From Paenibacillus sp. SC116 (GTDB lineage Bacteria; Bacillota; Bacilli; Paenibacillales; Paenibacillaceae), in assembly GCF_024733555.1 (NCBI RefSeq), contig NZ_JANIOF010000003.1, positions 186,001-250,000 of the forward strand: 64,000 nt of DNA. The letters are read 5' to 3'. The notes below the pieces were generated by a model that did no database searches, was not told where the DNA came from, and saw nothing but the letters and a program-made list of their open reading frames with translations. The stretch's first letter is position 1. The number at the start of each line of letters is the position of its first letter. The translations under genes were made by a program, and so were the position numbers. This document shows positions 62,290 through 64,000 of this stretch, one piece after another.

Positions 62290-62733
62290 TTGATTGACTT
62301 GTTTATCGGAATAATGATTACAAGTACAGCAGTAATTATATATATATATTTATTGGTGAAGATTAAAAGAGATGAGTTGTTTACTAGTAAAGCTGTGAAA
62401 TCAACAAATTTCCATAAAGAATTAAAGCAATACCAAGGATATGTAATTTGTGCAGAAAAAAGTACTATCCTTTATGAAGTTAGTTTATTAAGGCATGTAA
62501 CAGATACCATTAAAAAGATGGAAGAGTGCTTATTAATTGATGTAACGATTGAAAGCAAGAACAATGAAATAGATACAAACTTCATATATGATCATCGTGT
62601 TAAAAATATACCTAGTATTTTACATATTACTGATGAAGGAACAAAAGAAGTTGTTAACCTTGGAGAACTGATGAATCAGAAAAATAAAATTATTGTTAAA
62701 AGATTAGAAAATATACTTAGACAGGTAAAATAA
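62290..62733 (+). CDS. Membrane-anchored protein, thioredoxin-like fold possible
   Basis: The 147-residue protein starts with TTG (9 nt after AGGAGA). One N-terminal helix (FIGIMITSTAVIIYIYLLV) is followed by a domain with a single Cys (YVICAEKST). A later segment, VKNIPSILHITDEGTKEV, resembles the cis-Pro loop and last strand of thioredoxin-like proteins such as TlpA or MauD. A CxxC active site is absent. It is 2 bp upstream of the first MauE-like gene. The function is inferred to be in the cluster's redox part. Confidence 0.55.
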   Translation: MIDLFIGIMITSTAVIIYIYLLVKIKRDELFTSKAVKSTNFHKELKQYQGYVICAEKSTILYEVSLLRHVTDTIKKMEECLLIDVTIESKNNEIDTNFIYDHRVKNIPSILHITDEGTKEVVNLGELMNQKNKIIVKRLENILRQVK

Positions 62734-62735
62734 CT

Positions 62736-63158
62736 ATGGAAAATTTATTACTAATAATAGTCAAAATCGGATATGTAATTCTAGGGATTGTTTATTTAAA
62801 AAGTAGTATGACCAAATTAAAAAAACCATTTATGTTTTATATAGCTCTTGAGGAGTATAACGTAATAAAGAACAAGAAATTACTTATTGTATTTACACCT
62901 TTTTTAATCGTTTGTGAGCTAGTGCTGTCCTTATTGTTAGTAACGACAATTTTTCCGAAAAGCATGCTTATTCTAGGTGTCTTTATACAATTTTTTTATA
63001 TACTAATTATGTTAATTAATATGAATAAAGAATTCTCCATGAACTGTAACTGTTTTGCTTTAAATGTACCCAAAAAATTATCTACCAAAAAATTATTAAC
63101 TAATATCTATTTGCTGATATCTATTGTGCTGTTATATGGATTAGAGATTAGGGCCTGA
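62736..63158 (+). CDS. MauE/DoxX-like membrane protein, first copy
   Basis: The 140-residue protein has four hydrophobic segments of the MauE/DoxX pattern (VYLKSSMTKLKKP; FLIVCELVLSLLLV) and the cysteine motif NCNCFAL in a loop near residue 107. MauE-type proteins work with thioredoxin-like MauD or TlpA proteins to make or move disulfides outside the membrane. It follows the preceding gene by 2 bp. Together with the precursor's six core Cys this suggests disulfide formation during export. Confidence 0.7.
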   Translation: MENLLLIIVKIGYVILGIVYLKSSMTKLKKPFMFYIALEEYNVIKNKKLLIVFTPFLIVCELVLSLLLVTTIFPKSMLILGVFIQFFYILIMLINMNKEFSMNCNCFALNVPKKLSTKKLLTNIYLLISIVLLYGLEIRA

Positions 63159-63202
63159 TAAGTTAACTCTATAGTCGTGGCAGAATAGAAAGGATGATTT
63201 TA

Positions 63203-63739
63203 TTGTATGTTCTAGGATTGATTTTCAGTATCTCGGTAAGTTTTTTGTTCATATTCTCGGGTTTTCTAAAGTTATTTGCCTGGAAAGAATCAGCCGTTTT
63301 TATGGAAAAAATAGATATTATACCTAAAAAAATCGCCCGTCCTATTGGATTGCTTATTCCTTTTGTAGAAATAGCAGTTGCTGTATTATTATTGGTTGCA
63401 AGTAATAATATCTTAGTGTTTATTCTAACTGCTATTTTAATTGTTGTGTTGATTTCGATTAATTTCAAAGCTGTATTAGAGAAAAAACAAACGGATTGTT
63501 TCTGTTTAGGGAAGCTAATTAACACAAAGACTGGTTATGGTGGTTTAGTACAATGCTTTTTGCTACTATTGAGCATAATTCCTAGTTTCCTATTTAGTGG
63601 AACATTCACTGCATTTGATATACTTAATTTAGAATCAATCCAAATACTGACAATTTTAGCAACTTCAATATTGTGGACAATAAGTTTAATAACAATAAGA
63701 AAAGTGATTGAGATTTTATATGCTCCTGCTAATGGATGA
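63203..63739 (+). CDS. MauE/DoxX-like membrane protein, second copy
   Basis: The protein is about 178 residues from TTG at 63203 (9 nt after AAAGGA); the ATG at 63194 is too near that site. It has the four-helix MauE/DoxX pattern, with FIFSGFLKLFAWKESAVFMEK, GLLIPFVEIAVAVLLLV and the motif DCFCLGKL near residue 100, similar to the first copy. A pair of CxC-bearing MauE proteins next to a thioredoxin-like gene is a redox relay pattern. It is part of the same operon. Confidence 0.7.
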   Translation: MYVLGLIFSISVSFLFIFSGFLKLFAWKESAVFMEKIDIIPKKIARPIGLLIPFVEIAVAVLLLVASNNILVFILTAILIVVLISINFKAVLEKKQTDCFCLGKLINTKTGYGGLVQCFLLLLSIIPSFLFSGTFTAFDILNLESIQILTILATSILWTISLITIRKVIEILYAPANG

Positions 63740-63768
63740 TGAATGTTAAGCTGAGGTGAGATGAAAAA

Positions 63769-64000
63769 ATGGAGATAAATCAACAAATCATAGTGGCTTT
63801 ACTAATTATCATATTTGTTTTTATTATTATACAATTTGCGATCATATCAAAATATAAAACTGTGAAAAATAAAGAGATAGGGCTTGAAATAAACGAAAAG
63901 ATACCGAATTTTGATTTTGGGGATATAAAAGGAAGGTCAGGCCATATAGACCAGTTATTATCTAGGAATATAAGACTCTTAATTATGCTCGATGGTAATT
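63769..64000 (+). CDS. MauD/TlpA-like thioredoxin family protein, N-terminal fragment
   Basis: The gene starts at ATG 63769 with GAGGTGAG upstream and runs out of the window, so only 77 codons are visible. An N-terminal helix (IIVALLIIIFVFIIIQFAII) leads to KIPNFDFGDIKGRSGHI, the typical start of TlpA/ResA/MauD-type domains (PxFxLxDxxG). The active-site cysteines lie beyond the window, so it cannot be confirmed. It completes the MauE-MauD-like set beside the RiPP locus. Confidence 0.55.
   Translation, partial: MEINQQIIVALLIIIFVFIIIQFAIISKYKTVKNKEIGLEINEKIPNFDFGDIKGRSGHIDQLLSRNIRLLIMLDGN

Overview
The window looks like chromosomal DNA of a spore-forming Firmicute, most probably Paenibacillus or a close relative. 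The reasons are strong AAGGAGG-type ribosome binding sites with frequent TTG/GTG starts, a Spo0E-like phosphatase, an RRNPP-type peptide quorum-sensing pair, an IS150-type transposase relic, a lasso-type RiPP locus with a paeninodin-like leader, and an ordinary Firmicute core (odhAB, zwf, gnd, tal, pgi). No rRNA, tRNA or CRISPR array was seen. Both ends cut genes: an MFS transporter at the left and a thioredoxin-like protein at the right.

1-18.1 kb: after a GNAT acetyltransferase, a minus-strand block runs from 15.2 kb to 0.8 kb. In transcription order it encodes a membrane-anchored vWA protein, a tubulin/FtsZ-like protein, an unrecognised 812-residue partner, a polytopic vWA protein, a small beta-rich protein, a zinc-ribbon GTPase and a GAP1-type GTPase-associated protein. 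Tight spacing indicates one or two operons. Divergent from it are a 49-residue membrane protein and a zinc-ribbon membrane protein, followed by a MORN-repeat protein. This is one of the three most interesting loci: a nucleotide-dependent, membrane-associated assembly of unknown function.

18.1-43.1 kb is mostly housekeeping: 2-oxoglutarate dehydrogenase E1/E2, an MFS drug exporter with a TetR regulator, a thiamine-binding-type protein, a YaaH acetate transporter, an HxlR regulator, a hexose/pentose phosphate gene set (zwf-gnd-tal-pgi), a GH130 phosphorylase with a LacI regulator, a VanRS-like two-component system near a D,D-carboxypeptidase, and a secreted 5'-nucleotidase. An AT-rich module encoding a secreted protein and a small membrane protein sits between the two-component system and the carboxypeptidase. 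Two intergenic regions (5.9 and 24.8 kb) carry the same roughly 180 bp element, built of four 51 bp-spaced units in ++-- orientation.

43.1-58.3 kb is an AT-rich accessory region. It holds two paralogous HTH-TPR regulators of RRNPP type with a shared promoter block. The second is followed by a 40-codon secreted peptide gene that is probably its signal. After these come a Spo0E-like gene, a SUKH protein and many small secreted or membrane proteins. Several are pseudogenes broken by single in-frame stops, and one stretch is a decayed duplicate of a neighbouring segment.

58.8-64.0 kb: beyond an IS3-family relic lies a RiPP locus with lasso-type genes B1 (PqqD-like), B2 (leader peptidase) and C (asparagine-synthetase-like cyclase). 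The precursor has a paeninodin-like YxKPS leader but an unusually long, cysteine-rich core. MauE/DoxX-like and thioredoxin-like membrane proteins follow, suggesting disulfide formation as part of maturation. The cluster continues past the window.
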